Below, piece after piece: positions 10,428 to 22,173 of a DNA stretch of 26,631 nucleotides. This DNA comes from Thermomucor indicae-seudaticae (taxonomy: Eukaryota; Mucoromycota; Mucoromycetes; Mucorales; Lichtheimiaceae), in contig JSYX01000497.1 in the NCBI GenBank assembly GCA_000787465.1, forward strand, positions 1 to 26,631, written 5' to 3'. The notes under the pieces are model-generated. The model was not told the origin of the DNA and did no database searches. It saw nothing but the letters and a program-made list of their open reading frames with translations. How positions within the stretch are numbered: position 1 is the first letter of the stretch; the number at the start of each line of letters is the position of its first letter. Position numbers and translations under genes: made by a program.

Positions 10428-11657
10428 TTACGCCTTGCCAGCAACGCGTGCCTTTCTAGCGCCGGTGAGGACAAGGACCCAGACTGCCCAGTCGAACAGC
10501 ATTTCTTTAGCCATGAAAAGGAATGCTGCAGTGAGGACGCTCTGGAGAAGCTTGGAGCTCAGACCTTTGTATAAACCAGCCACGCCTTCATTGGCGATAA
10601 TCTTTGTGAAGCCGTCCCAGATAGATGCGTACCGTTCTTCTGCTTTCTGGCTGACCTGCATGCGGGACTTGACCACGCTGTAATTGACTCCATGTTAGCC
10701 CGCTACCTACTCATAGAGAGAGAGTACTTTGTTCCGGCTCTTACATGTAAGGATAAGTAATGGCTGTGGCGCACAGCTTGCTGACTGCACCAAACAAGAA
10801 GAAATCAAAGTTGCTCAAGGTCTTCATTTTCGCGAGCTTGTTCTTCATTTGCTCAAAAACGGTATATTGAATGATTGGGTTAATCACAAGTACGAGTGCA
10901 GCCATGACACCCGAGTACAAGCCCGCAATGCCTTCGTTCTTGAGGATGCTTAAAAAGACAGAGAACGCGGTGGGCTTACGGCCGCGGGTTTCACCATCAA
11001 CGCCCTTTCGCACTGTGAGTCGAGTCTAATCAACCCATTATTTAGCTTATTTTTTCCGCTGCGCTCCGTCTCTCCATATTGTGCCTACATTGACGGTCCA
11101 GATGGGGTTCGTAGCAAACACGACCGCAGAGCCAGCAATCGCACCGGCCAACATGGATTCTGTCGTGCTCATGGGTTTTCCTTCGCCTTTTGCCTTTTCA
11201 AAGATGGCCTTGACAGCTTCATAGCAGTAATAGTAAACACCTTTTTACGTGCCTTGTTTAATTCACGTTTTCCTCATCGATGCCGTTTTGCTATTTGCAA
11301 ATACCATTTGTAATGGCGATACCAAAGATACCAGAGCTCAAGCCGCTATAAACAAGAAATGGTCAACGAACTGACTGACTTCTTCCCCCTTTCTGGTATG
11401 CCGCTTACGAGTAAAGACCGCGAGGGCCTTCTTTAGCCAAAATTTTGATAAAGGCATCGACCGTGTTCTTGTAAGCGTCCTTGCTTTGGTCGTTCTTTTG
11501 GACCTGGAGACGGCTACTGACGGACACAAGCGGGTAGGTCAAGACCATGGAGACGATGCCACCACCGGCACCTTAGAAGTTCATCAGGGGGTTCAATCGT
11601 GAAACAATGTGGCATAAAGGGCTCACCGGAAAGAGCATGAGCAACGTTATCAGACAT
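10428..11657 (-). CDS. ANT1: Peroxisomal adenine-nucleotide/cofactor carrier (Ant1/PMP47/SLC25A17 type)
   Basis: Six exons (11657-11627, 11571-11409, 11345-11305, 11240-11089, 11025-10745, 10677-10428) give 305 residues, the normal size for a mitochondrial-carrier-family protein. Three repeats are visible, each with its signature: TYPLVSVSSRLQ, TNPIWTVNTRL and TYPYIVVKSRMQ. The second (NPIWxVNTR, made by splicing AAT to ACTCGA) and the block GLYKGLSSKLLQSVLTAAF are typical of the peroxisomal branch (yeast Ant1, human PMP34/SLC25A17), which brings ATP, CoA or related cofactors into peroxisomes for beta-oxidation. The start MSDNVAHALSGAGGG fits the family. An in-frame ATG also occurs 23 codons upstream. 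It is convergent with the WD40 gene, 220 bp apart. The exact substrate cannot be read from sequence. Confidence 0.88.
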
Positions 11658-13115
11658 TTCGAGAGCGGAGGAAGAAAGAAAGAGGTTCTGTAAGTAGCTT
11701 TCAATACGCAGTGACTTGTCAGGCAAGCGAGAGAGAGAAGGTGCATGTGAAAAAATGGGTATTGATGATGCGGGCAGACGTTACACAAACGAGATCTTCC
11801 GGGCTCATGGCATTTGTGCTGACAAACCGACCCGGCAGTGCATATGAAAAAGCCGGACTGTCTCCTTTGCTCTATAACCAAGCCCCTTGTTACATGATTT
11901 ACTCTCATTGCGCAAAGTGCGTTGAAAGATGTTCGTATAGTTCCGTGTGCATTGAACAAACGGTCGCATTGGTGCAATATCCCGTTTCCATTATGCGTAC
12001 ACCTAACTAAGCAAATATGCGTTTCCTGTACCGTTGACAGCCTTTAAGACTCGACGAACCTCAGGCCCTGTTTGCCGCCCGGCATAGATCAATAGCAAAT
12101 CGGAAGTCAGCTTGCTGCGGATAAAACTTGCAGGGTATTAGCAACCGGAAAATGGATCTTGGACAGTATCGAGGAGGCAAAAAAGTGAGATAGCCAGTAC
12201 GCTCAAACCAGGCCAATACGTTACAACAGCAGCATGGTCCGGATCAAGATTGAGTCTCTACTGCCCGTAGATATTTTGTCCTGCGGTGCATTTTGCATAT
12301 AGACAGCATCAGATCTATTTAACACGCTGATATGAAAAGACCAGTGGATTTTGCGATTTCTCCAAGGACTGATGATGATACGTAACGATCTTTGTATATG
12401 CTATGTACAGCCTAGGATAAAGATCTTCCAAAGGTCAAGGCAATCTAAAGCGGTTGAGCACCAAGTTATTTATTTATGGATCCAATCGCGATGCAATCTT
12501 GGACGAAATCAGCAGCGGGAACGTTTGCACGGCGACCGTTAAAGTGTTGGTCTCTAGGGATTCTCACAAGGGATCGTTGCTTCCGACCATGGCAAAACTT
12601 GCAGGCTGGTAACAGTCCTTCGCATGTCTTAGCTTGAAGCATTGCGGCACCCCGGAGCGAAAAGAAGACTCCCTCACATTGGGTATGAGGGAATAACTTG
12701 GAATGCACTGTTCGGTACCTTTTATATCGTCGCTGGTTAGCTTCGCGTGGACAATCTTTTGTGCCTGGAATCGTCAACCAAACGCGTTTGTTTTGCCGCA
12801 GACAAGTTGTAGTTTTATCCAGTTACAACGCAACTGTGAACGAGCACCTTACTGCAACTGCAGACCTGTCCGTTAAAACCTTATCCTTTAATGTAGAAAA
12901 AAGCCTTAAGAATAATCGAAGCAACATGGTGGTTTTGCAATAGGTTTAACAAGGTACGCATTATGCAAAGGCGATCCGAGGGTGGACCCATCTGATAGCA
13001 TAAGGCAGTTGAGTTTCACATGGGCAACCCTTACCAGGCCTTTGATAACTACGAACGTGACTTTACCGATCGATTCTTGTTTTTCCCATCTTTTCCCTTT
13101 CGTTTCGACTGGAGA
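11658..13115. other. 1.46-kb region without a recognised gene
   Basis: This separates the divergent carrier and HAD genes. On the minus strand there is a consensus TATAAAAGG (12718-12726), followed by a 56-codon frame from an internal ATG ending near 12466. Further on are two open stretches (about 12259-12147 and 12118-12007). The second follows a convincing intron 3' end, with a TGCTAATAC branch-like site and TTTTATCCGCAG. None of the translations resembles a family I know. The region may hold an unrecognised small spliced gene, a non-coding transcript, or just promoter and leader sequence. Confidence 0.3.
12718..12726 (-). promoter_or_regulatory. Consensus TATA box of unknown gene
   Basis: TATAAAAGG on the minus strand is a near-perfect TATA consensus. 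It lies about 1.06 kb upstream of the carrier start codon, too far for a simple leader. It could drive an intron-containing leader or a separate minus-strand transcript. Confidence 0.35.
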
Positions 13116-14349
13116 ATGGCCAAAGCTCCATTGCGAATCAAGCTCATTACTTTTGATGCGTATAATACCCTTTTCAAGCCCAAGGGCAGTTTGTCTGCGC
13201 AATATGTATGTGGGTCGGTTCCACAGACAACAATAACTGCAAGCTTATTCCCGGAAATAGGCGCAAGAGGCGGCCAAGTATGGAGTGCATGTGTCCAAAG
13301 CTGACATTACTCGGCATTTCGGTCAATGCTATAAAGCGCAACTGGAACGAGCACCATTCTATGGGCGGTCGCAGAAAATGAGCACACGGACTTGGTGGGA
13401 AGAGGTTGGTTCCCTCTCGCGCTTTCTTTACTGCGAAACATAATTAAAGTCGATCTATTCAGTTAGTTTATTCGACCTTTCTTAGTACCGGTGTGAGTAA
13501 ACAAGGTAAAAGAGGGAGGACCACATAAGTTACGGTGCGGAAACTAAGAGCATCTTGTTTGTAGAGCTGGATCCTGTATTTGGCAAACTGTTCGATGCAT
13601 TGTATACTCGGTTCATGACGGCTGAAGGTTATGCCACGTTTCCGGATGTCCGACCTACTTTGACCAAGCTAAAGAGACATGGCCTTCGGATGGGTGTCAT
13701 AAGCAACTCGGACGAAAGATTAAGTACGGAAAAAAAAAGGGAGGTCAGGCCATATGAGTGTGCTAAACCGTTAATCCTTCAGTATCGGTCATTGAGAGCT
13801 TGGAGCTCAACCAGTACTTTGATTTTGTGCTTCCAAGTTGCATTGCAAAGTACGAGAAACCCGATCCAGAGATCTTTGAACAAGCTCGACATATGGTGAA
13901 CCCAGTAGTTGAACCGCAGAATTGTTTACACGTTGGAGATGATGTGGAAAAGTAAGGCAAACATGAATCACTCACAGGCCCACCCTCTAACCCATCCATC
14001 ATTTTCTAGGGACTATGAAGGTAAGAAAGAATGGCTTTCGATATTAGGTGATATCTAATGGCTATTGTTACAGGTGCGAGAAAGGCAGGATGGCATGCGG
14101 TCTTGTTGGAAAGATGTAAGTAGAAAGCGGATAGGCATAGGAAGAAGCAGCACTAAGACAGACAGACTAGGCAAATTATCTTACCAAGACTCTGCTCCAC
14201 CAATAACACCAGACGCTTCCAGCCCCCTTCCACAAACTATCATTTCCCTGAAAGACTTGTGCCCAATAGCATGCCCATCTGGTAACCAGGCTCCTCCACC
14301 TGTTCCATCTGCCTCTGATGCGCTATATGAAGGAAGCAATTCCCATTGA
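13116..14349 (+). CDS. HAD-superfamily hydrolase, HDHD3/haloacid-dehalogenase-like
   Basis: Eight exons (13116-13205, 13261-13404, 13463-13490, 13565-13723, 13783-13951, 14010-14020, 14074-14115, 14171-14349) give 273 residues. HAD motifs are in order: motif I TFDAYNTLF (nucleophile Asp14), a cap domain with QCYKAQLERAPFYG and TRTWWEE, motif II VISNSDERL, motif III Lys in YEKPDPEIF, and motif IV HVGDDVEKDYEGARKAGW. The layout matches human HDHD3. The residue two after the nucleophile is Tyr16 rather than Asp, as in L-2-haloacid dehalogenases, so ordinary phosphatase chemistry is doubtful. Exon 6 is an 11-nt microexon completing motif IV. The exon 3/4 junction is uncertain: an alternative uses GTGAGT at 13493 with acceptor at 13548 and adds six residues. 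The last exon encodes a Pro-rich tail. Substrate is unknown. Confidence 0.82.
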
Positions 14350-14944
14350 TATTTCTCGTACTTTTGAGGACTGTCAGCCGGCACAAAACGGCTTGTTGCT
14401 GTTGATTGTCCTCAAATGTGTATATAAGGTCTTTGTGTACTTTAGATGTACTTTACATACACTGAGTCTCTATGCAGCAGTTGCTCTGAACAGAGTAATG
14501 GCTTTGCTCTGGCAATGGGTGATCTACTGGGCAGTCGTCGATGGTTTTATGCGATGCACATGCCTTTACTCGGGCCTTAATATCTTGTTCACTTCAATTG
14601 CATGCGTCATGGTATTCTACATGCACAGAAAAGACAAACCTCAAAGAGATTGCTGGCACAGGTGGATCGAGCGAAATATAAAAGGAAAATTTTCATTGCT
14701 CCCCTGCTACCGGGCTGCTCCGATGGTTGCGAACGGGTGTGTGATGGGAGACGTAAGAATCATGTATCTGTGTATAGTCCGGCAATATTCAGGCCTTTGC
14801 GACTATGAGTTTAAACATGATCGTAGCAAAACTTTCTCCAATAACCAATAACATAAACTTCAACATCGTATTCGCTACAACCATTGCCTTTGATGATCTT
14901 TATTGCAATATCATCTAAGCAAAAGTTAAGAAATTAAGCTATCT
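14350..14944. other. Convergent intergenic region, HAD gene and polyubiquitin
   Basis: About 595 bp lie between the two stop codons. The plus strand stays open from 14318 to 14851 (177 codons, with several hydrophobic runs). That frame overlaps the end of the HAD gene out of frame, is Cys/Tyr/Val-rich without a recognisable domain, and is more likely 3' untranslated sequence than a gene. Confidence 0.4.
14899..14904 (-). terminator. Poly(A) signal of the polyubiquitin gene
   Basis: AATAAA on the minus strand lies about 40 nt after the polyubiquitin stop codon, the expected place for a polyadenylation signal. Confidence 0.6.
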
Positions 14945-16129
<1,185 letters not shown>

Positions 16130-17955
16130 ATGGAAAGTCGTAGAAGAATTCTCATCAGCTGCGGCATGCCGGGCGGTATCGGAGATTTGAGTCATCCTGG
16201 ATGTTTCACCAACCGTCTGGAACATTCGTCATGTTGGTCTGGCATGACGAAAGGCTTATCTAGAAAAAGAAGTCGGTTCTGGGCGGATGAACCCCTGGAC
16301 CCTCCTGTTGAAGCAGTGCGGAAGAACAAAGCAAATCCGGTCTCACGTGGAATGCAGGTTTAGTGTTTTCGAGGTTGATTGGCGCACTGCGTCTCCTTTC
16401 TCTACGTTCTCATTCTGGCGTGTTCTTGTTATGGCGAGCTCCGACGGGAAAATGCTTAAAGAAACGCTCATCATCTTGTTAAACCTCCATGCCTGCCCAC
16501 TCATCAGAGCTTCGCATCTACTCTGAGGGCAGTGTACAGGCAGCACGCTTGAGCACCGTCCATTTTCGCGAGCAATGAACTTGCTTGTTACATGCTTGAC
16601 AACGATTGTACCGAATGGCCCTTCAGTAACATTGGACCACAAACAAACCTTGATCCTTCAACCATAATTTCCGAACGGGCAGCCATGTTGTTCAATATCA
16701 ACACGATGCCGAACAATCCATAATGTCTACGGCAATTGACTAGCGCGTTTCATCACCATGCAACGTGTGCTTTTCTACGGGCAACGTTGGATGACTTTGA
16801 TGACATAAGACTCGTTCTGGCGACCGTGTTCACTTTATGATGATACCCTGAGCTATGACGGCTATGGTTCAAATGCACAATCTGCTCGGAAGCTCGGGTC
16901 TCTGCTCTTGCAGAAGTTTTGCATGGCCTTCCACAGAAAGCAGAGCCTTTCTTTGGATGACCTGTCGGATTTCCTCAGCGGCTATTTACGCTGCTGTCAA
17001 GAAAGGAGACGAATCTTGTGCAAGTGGTGACTGAGATCGAAAAGTACTATCCCAATGGAAACCCTTGCATTGCAGCGAAGTATAACTTGAGGAAGGTTGT
17101 CTGTGACAGGTAATGCCTTATCCAAGGCTAATGACAAGACTGCTGGAAACGTCATAAATAAATTACCGAGATTATATGGTTGACAAAGTTGCTGAGCGCG
17201 TCGTGGGATCATAGCTCAAATGATCGGTGAGTGTACGCTCTTGGTGTCATGGAGATATTTCTTGATCTCGGATGCAAACGTGACGGAAACTGCTTGACGA
17301 ATGCTTTTGGTCTAAGATACTGCTTAAAGATGCATTATCTGATTGCGTTTAGATCAGAGATTGCTCACTGAGAAAGTCAATCAAGGCTAATATGCGTTCT
17401 TTCGTAAATTGCTTGCTTTCAGTGTCGGTCAATGCAGATGGTGCGAGCTACATGTGTTGTGTCTTGCTATTAGCAATACCGCTAAGTTTATGCTTTGTCG
17501 CAATGTTAGTGGCTCCGGTGGCAACTACTATTCCTCAGCGCAAATGCTCTATGCGAACCCATTGAAGTTGATTAAGTGAAGGCAATCTTGCTTTCTGGTG
17601 CAATTTTAACAGGAAAATGCAGTATCTTCCTCATGGACACAAACTGGCCTCGAGCTTCATTTATTGAGGCCCTACTTTAACTGACCATTACAAGAAGAAG
17701 ACCAACTGGAACTTTTGCCAGAGCGATAGTCGGTCAGCCGTGGCCAGGTTACCTTTCGAGTATTGATGGACCTGGACCCCTAGGGCTAAGTATCCGGAAG
17801 GATGGAAAGCAACGGGTTGAGGTTTGCTTGTTTCAGTGTAAAACCAACCCCGCATTTCAGAAAAAAGCAATTGGTCGTGACCTGTGAATTCCCGACACTG
17901 CTCGGCTTTTTCAAATCGCTTTTTCTCTTGTTCTTGTCTCTCTGTCGATCCCAAG
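16130..17955. other. 1.8-kb region without a recognised gene
   Basis: No frame encodes a family I recognise. The longest open frames are short: 16130-16363 (+), 77 codons, Arg/Ser-rich, and 16343-16642 (-), 99 codons. Between about 16840 and 17580 there are several protein-like stretches of 45-65 codons in different plus-strand frames, separated by stops. Some are next to plausible splice sites (TTTCCTCAG near 16978, TTGCTTTCAG near 17422, GTGAGTG near 17226). This could be an unrecognised spliced gene, a decayed gene, or chance. The last 200 bp should include the DBP5 promoter. Confidence 0.3.
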
Positions 17956-19876
17956 ATGTCTAACGGTACGTAGTAAAGTTTCCATTACTCTCGGTTAAAT
18001 ATTACCGCTACTGGTACTTCGCTCTTTCGTCAAGCCGCAGACGCAAGGGGGCGTTCTTTTCTTCCTTCTGGCGTTACTGCGAACTTTTCAACTTGGAGAT
18101 TGCTAGCCATGATCCTGCGTTACGCTTTTGGATCAAACTCGAAACTTTGGCCACTAACTGTTTCGGTAAACTTCTCTAGATTACGTTGACACGCTTACAG
18201 CAAAACTCGGAGATCTATCGACAACCAAACGTGAGCATCTGAGAGATTGTATTCCGTATTCCTAGATTAACTGAATTCCGTAAAAAGTAGCCACTCAAAA
18301 TAGCTCTGCCGGCAGTAAGTAACTCCAAAACTGGAAATACCAACTGCTTGTTATTCAAACAATGCTATCTTACAAGAACCCTACGTCAATGGCGTGGAAG
18401 GACCAAACAACGCGCCGAAGAAACCGGAAGGTAATTAATCATATAAACTCTGCAATGAAAGCACTGGTATTGACGTATGTTACGCAGATGCAAAGGAGCA
18501 ATCAAATCTTATCCAAAACAGACATACCGTGCAAGTCAAGTTGGCAGATCAGCAAGCAGATCCTAACTCGCCGCTGTACTCGGTGAAAACCTTTGAGGAA
18601 CTGGGACTGTAAGTATATTGTTTGTTACCGCAAACAGGTACAGGTTTAATGATGGGTTTCCATGTGCGAATAGGCGGCCGGAGCTTTTAAAGGCGTTATA
18701 TGCAATGAAATTCTCAAAACCATCCAAGGTTCAAGAACGCGCCTTGCCGTTACTTCTCGCAAATCCGTATGTACATGCAGAAGGGACTACATTGAATGCG
18801 TGTGTGCTTACATTTTCCACAGTCCCCGGAATATGATCGGCCAGTCGCAGAGTGGCACCGGAAAAACTGCTGCATTTGTATTGACGATGCTGACCCGTGT
18901 CGAGGAAGCTCTCCATCAAGTGCAAGCGGTGTGTTTGGCTCCATCCCGTGAACTTGCACGCCAGATCGCAGACGTCGTCAACCAAATGGCCCAGTTCACA
19001 TCAGTCAGAACGGCATTGGCCGTTAAAGATTCATTACCGCCAAAAGGACGTCCTATCCAAGCGCATATAGTTATCGGCACTCCTGGCACTGTCATGGAAG
19101 CCTTCCGGCGGAAACAGATGGCAAACAACCAAATCAAGATTTTTGTTTTGGATGAAGCCGATAACATGTTGGATCAAGCTGGACTTGGCGACCAGAGTAT
19201 CCGTGTAAAGTCAATGATCAAGAGCGAGCCGCAAGTTGTTCTGTTTTCCGCGACCTTCCCTGAGCACGTGCGAAAGTTCGCCGCGAAGTTTGCTCCAGAC
19301 GCTAACGAGATTTCGCTCAAGACGGAGGAGTTGAGCGTAGATGCTATTAAACAGTTTTATATGGACTGTGACAGTGAAGAGCACAAGTACGAAGTATTAT
19401 GCAACCTGTATGACATTCTGACAGTCAGCCAGAGTATCATCTTTTGTAAGAAACGCGAAACTGCGGACGAAATTGCACGACGTATGACGGCCATGGGTCA
19501 TGCTGTCATTGCTCTGCATGGCAAAATGACACCAGAAGAGCGTGATAAAATCATGGACGACTTTAGACGAGGCGAATTCAAGGTTCTGATTACTACGAAC
19601 GTCCTTGCCCGTGGAATTGACGTCCTACAAGTTACCCTGGTAGTCAATTACGACTTACCACTCGATCAAAAGGGTCAACCAGATTATGAAGCATATCTTC
19701 ACCGAATTGGACGAACCGGTCGCTTTGGTCGTCCTGGTGTCAGTGTAAACTTTGTACACGATCAAACGACTTGGAACCAGATGCAGCAGATTGAAAAGTA
19801 TTTCCAGCGAACGATTACAAGAATACCGACAGACGACTGGGAGGCTGTAGAACAGCGTTTGAAGAATGTCTTGTAG
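17956..19876 (+). CDS. DBP5: DEAD-box ATP-dependent RNA helicase Dbp5/DDX19
   Basis: Seven exons (17956-17965, 18180-18230, 18291-18314, 18377-18430, 18488-18608, 18674-18766, 18823-19876) give 468 residues, matching Dbp5/DDX19 length. All helicase motifs are present: the Q-motif region [13 protein letters not shown], Walker A SQSGTGKT (126-133), [18 protein letters not shown] (228-231), [18 protein letters not shown] and [11 protein letters not shown]. The N-terminal extension ([13 protein letters not shown] ... [14 protein letters not shown]) and [14 protein letters not shown] are specific to the Dbp5 branch, which remodels mRNPs at the cytoplasmic face of the nuclear pore with Gle1 and inositol hexaphosphate. 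Six small 5' exons precede one 1,054-nt exon. The first coding exon has only 10 nt. The leader is pyrimidine-rich. Confidence 0.96.
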
Positions 19877-20251
19877 ATGAATATCATCCACGTCATTATA
19901 AATAACAGCATCATAATCGAGTTCATTTCGTTCCAATTTGGCTTTGTTCTGTTAGGAACCGTCACGCGCGTGTCAAGTTTCCTTGTGATATAACTTTCGC
20001 GCCAACTGTGGACAGGTGTGATGATCACCGCAGGTCGCCCAACTGTAGCCGCTTTCCATTTCGAAATTTGTAGCTATGCTATCCATTATCGTTTGCGAAA
20101 CAGGCAATAAAGTAAAATCTATCGGCGTTCCAGTAGGAAAATGATCAAACAAATCTATTAACAATGACGGAATCTGTCTGTATGTTTAGTGCAGTTGATT
20201 ATATGCGCGTATTCTGTCGTGAATTATATATAATATCTCCTCATGTTTTCA
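19877..20251. other. Convergent intergenic region, DBP5 and MnmE
   Basis: These 375 bp lie between stop codons. AATAAA at 20106-20111 is on the plus strand, rather far (about 230 nt) from the DBP5 stop. No gene was recognised. Confidence 0.4.
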
Positions 20252-22112
20252 TTACTTTCCGATGCAAAACTGACCAAACAGAGCATCCAGAACGTCCTCG
20301 ACATCTACTCGTCCTGTGATGCGACCGAGCGCATTGGCAGCTTGCCTTAATTCTTCAGCTTTGAGTACAACTTCGTCGACTGGCAGCTCTACATACTAGT
20401 TAGTATCAGAAAGCTAATAATAGAAGTCCTTTTTTCCCTGTTACCTAGATAGCGATCAAGGGATTCCAAACAGTCCTGCAAGTGCTGACGATGACGAGCC
20501 TGAGTAATCAATGCAGGACTGGCCGCAGCCAGAGACTCGTCGTACGCCTTCTTTAATGTATCGATCATGCCATCTATAAAAATGTTCAGACCTTGACCAG
20601 TTTTACAGCTGATCGCCCACACTTTGCGGGCCCCGGTTTCCCGGGCAACTGTATCCGCCAATTGGTCCACATCCTCGGCTATGAGGTCTAGTTTTGTCAG
20701 TATCACAAAGGTATTCTGATCAATCACACGACGGACGGCTGGACTGATATTAAAGCCTGCGAGTGTTGAAGTCAGTGGGACAAGACATATCTTGATGTGT
20801 GCGTCCTGTAAGCTATACATATATAACATGTCAATGCAAGATGCTTTTTCTTTTGCTTCGAGTCGTGGCGTTTACCGGCTAATAGCTCGTTTCACACCTT
20901 CCATTTCGATTGGATCATTGGATTCACGAAGACCTGCTGTATCGCTCATGATCACTGGGTATCCTCCCAAGTCAAGGTTGACTTCCAGGACATCACGCGT
21001 GGTGCCTGGGATATCAGAAACAATGGCTGCTTCTCGCTTGGCTATGACCCAACGCAAATGATTAGAAAGAGGTGGGTGGGGTCATAATAGTTGATTTGGG
21101 ACAGTTACCGAGTTGGTTCAAGAGTGTGCTTTTACCGGCATTCGGAGGACCAGCAATAACCACTCGAATACCATTTCGCACAATTTCACCCACGTGGCAG
21201 TCGTTCAAATGTCTCGACACAGAATCCCGTAGATTCTCAATGTTCGCGGTAGCTAACATCATACAATAAACATCAAAAGAACCAGTACTATAAGTCCTAT
21301 ATTACCTTGTTCTAGAACCCCGTCTTCAATATTTTCATCCTCACCGAAATCAATAACTGCTTCGGTGAGTGCCATACTTTGGATAATCTGAGAGCGCCAG
21401 CCGTCATAGAGGACTCGCAGGCCACCCTGATATCATGTTTAGAAGCGGGAAAAAGAACATGGCAAAAGAAGAAAGACGGAATACCTCAGCCTGCCGTAAC
21501 GCCAACTGTCTTTGGGCTTCTGTCTCTGCATTCAACAAATCTGCCAAGCCTTCCAACTCTGTCAGGTCCAACTTGTCATTATCAAATGCCCTCCTGGCAA
21601 ATTCCCCAGGCTCGGCCATCCGGAAACTGTCCAATGTCTTTAGCGCGTCTAGCATGCTTTTGACAACCGCGTTGCCTCCATGGACATGGAGTTCAACCGT
21701 GTCTTCCCCGGTGAAGCTATGGGGTCCTAATATATATACGTGTGTGGGCATATGACATGCATAGCTAAAGCCATATGATATTTTTACCTGGAAACCATAA
21801 GACGAGTCCACGATCGAGCACGTCTCTCGTAACAGGGTGGCGTATCCTTCTAAAATAAGCTTGACGTGCCTTTAGATCCTTGATGGCTGCCATTCGATCT
21901 ATGGCCAGTTTTGCGTTTGGGCCCGAAACACGAATGACCGCTACCCCCGCCTTTCCTGGAGAAGTGGACAGTGCGTAGATTGTGTGGGTGCTGTAAAAGC
22001 ATGCGGTTGCTTTTTGGAGAGGCAATAATGATCCTAAGGCGGGCTGAATCGGTGGTGGTGGTGGTGCATGCCTGAATAATAGGCCAGGAGACAGCAATGA
22101 TCTCCAAGACAT
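20252..22112 (-). CDS. MSS1: Mitochondrial tRNA-modification GTPase MnmE (Mss1/GTPBP3)
   Basis: Seven exons (22112-21788, 21726-21485, 21426-21306, 21252-21109, 21041-20876, 20812-20445, 20388-20252) give 500 residues. After a Pro/Arg-containing presequence ([15 protein letters not shown]...) come the folate-binding TrmE domain ([53 protein letters not shown]) and a helical region with [10 protein letters not shown]. The G domain follows: G1 GPPNAGKS (264-271), G2 TTRD, G3 DTAG and G4 TKLD. The helical end carries [25 protein letters not shown], including the essential terminal CIGK. With MnmG it makes the xm5 modification of U34 in mitochondrial tRNAs. The intron 5 acceptor (TATAG before CTTACAG) was chosen because it restores frame. 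The start codon lies 61 bp from that of the divergent EngB gene. An in-frame Met farther upstream would overlap that gene. Confidence 0.95.
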
Positions 22113-22173
22113 CTTGACAATGAACAAGTTCCGACAACTGTCCCCAATCCATTGTCTTTCTCTTTTGAGCGCG
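22113..22173. promoter_or_regulatory. 61-bp divergent region between two mitochondrial GTPase genes
   Basis: Only 61 bp separate the MnmE and EngB start codons. No TATA is visible. An additional plus-strand ATG at 22120, in frame with EngB, would shrink the gap to 7 bp. Transcription start sites must lie inside this gap or within the opposing gene. Confidence 0.6.

Noticed and set aside
11011..11088. Apparent non-canonical intron in the carrier gene (frame lost with the CACAG acceptor)
   Set aside because: Using the earlier acceptor GATTAG (exon from 11025) gives a normal GT-AG intron and restores the family motif NPIWTVNTR.
14318..14851. 177-codon plus-strand frame after the HAD gene
   Set aside because: It overlaps the HAD 3' end out of frame, has no recognisable domain, and lies in a convergent 3' region. 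Its length alone is not convincing.
16835..16855. ATGATGA followed by CTGA, like C/D snoRNA boxes
   Set aside because: The boxes are only a few bases apart, far too close for a snoRNA guide, and no terminal stem is visible.
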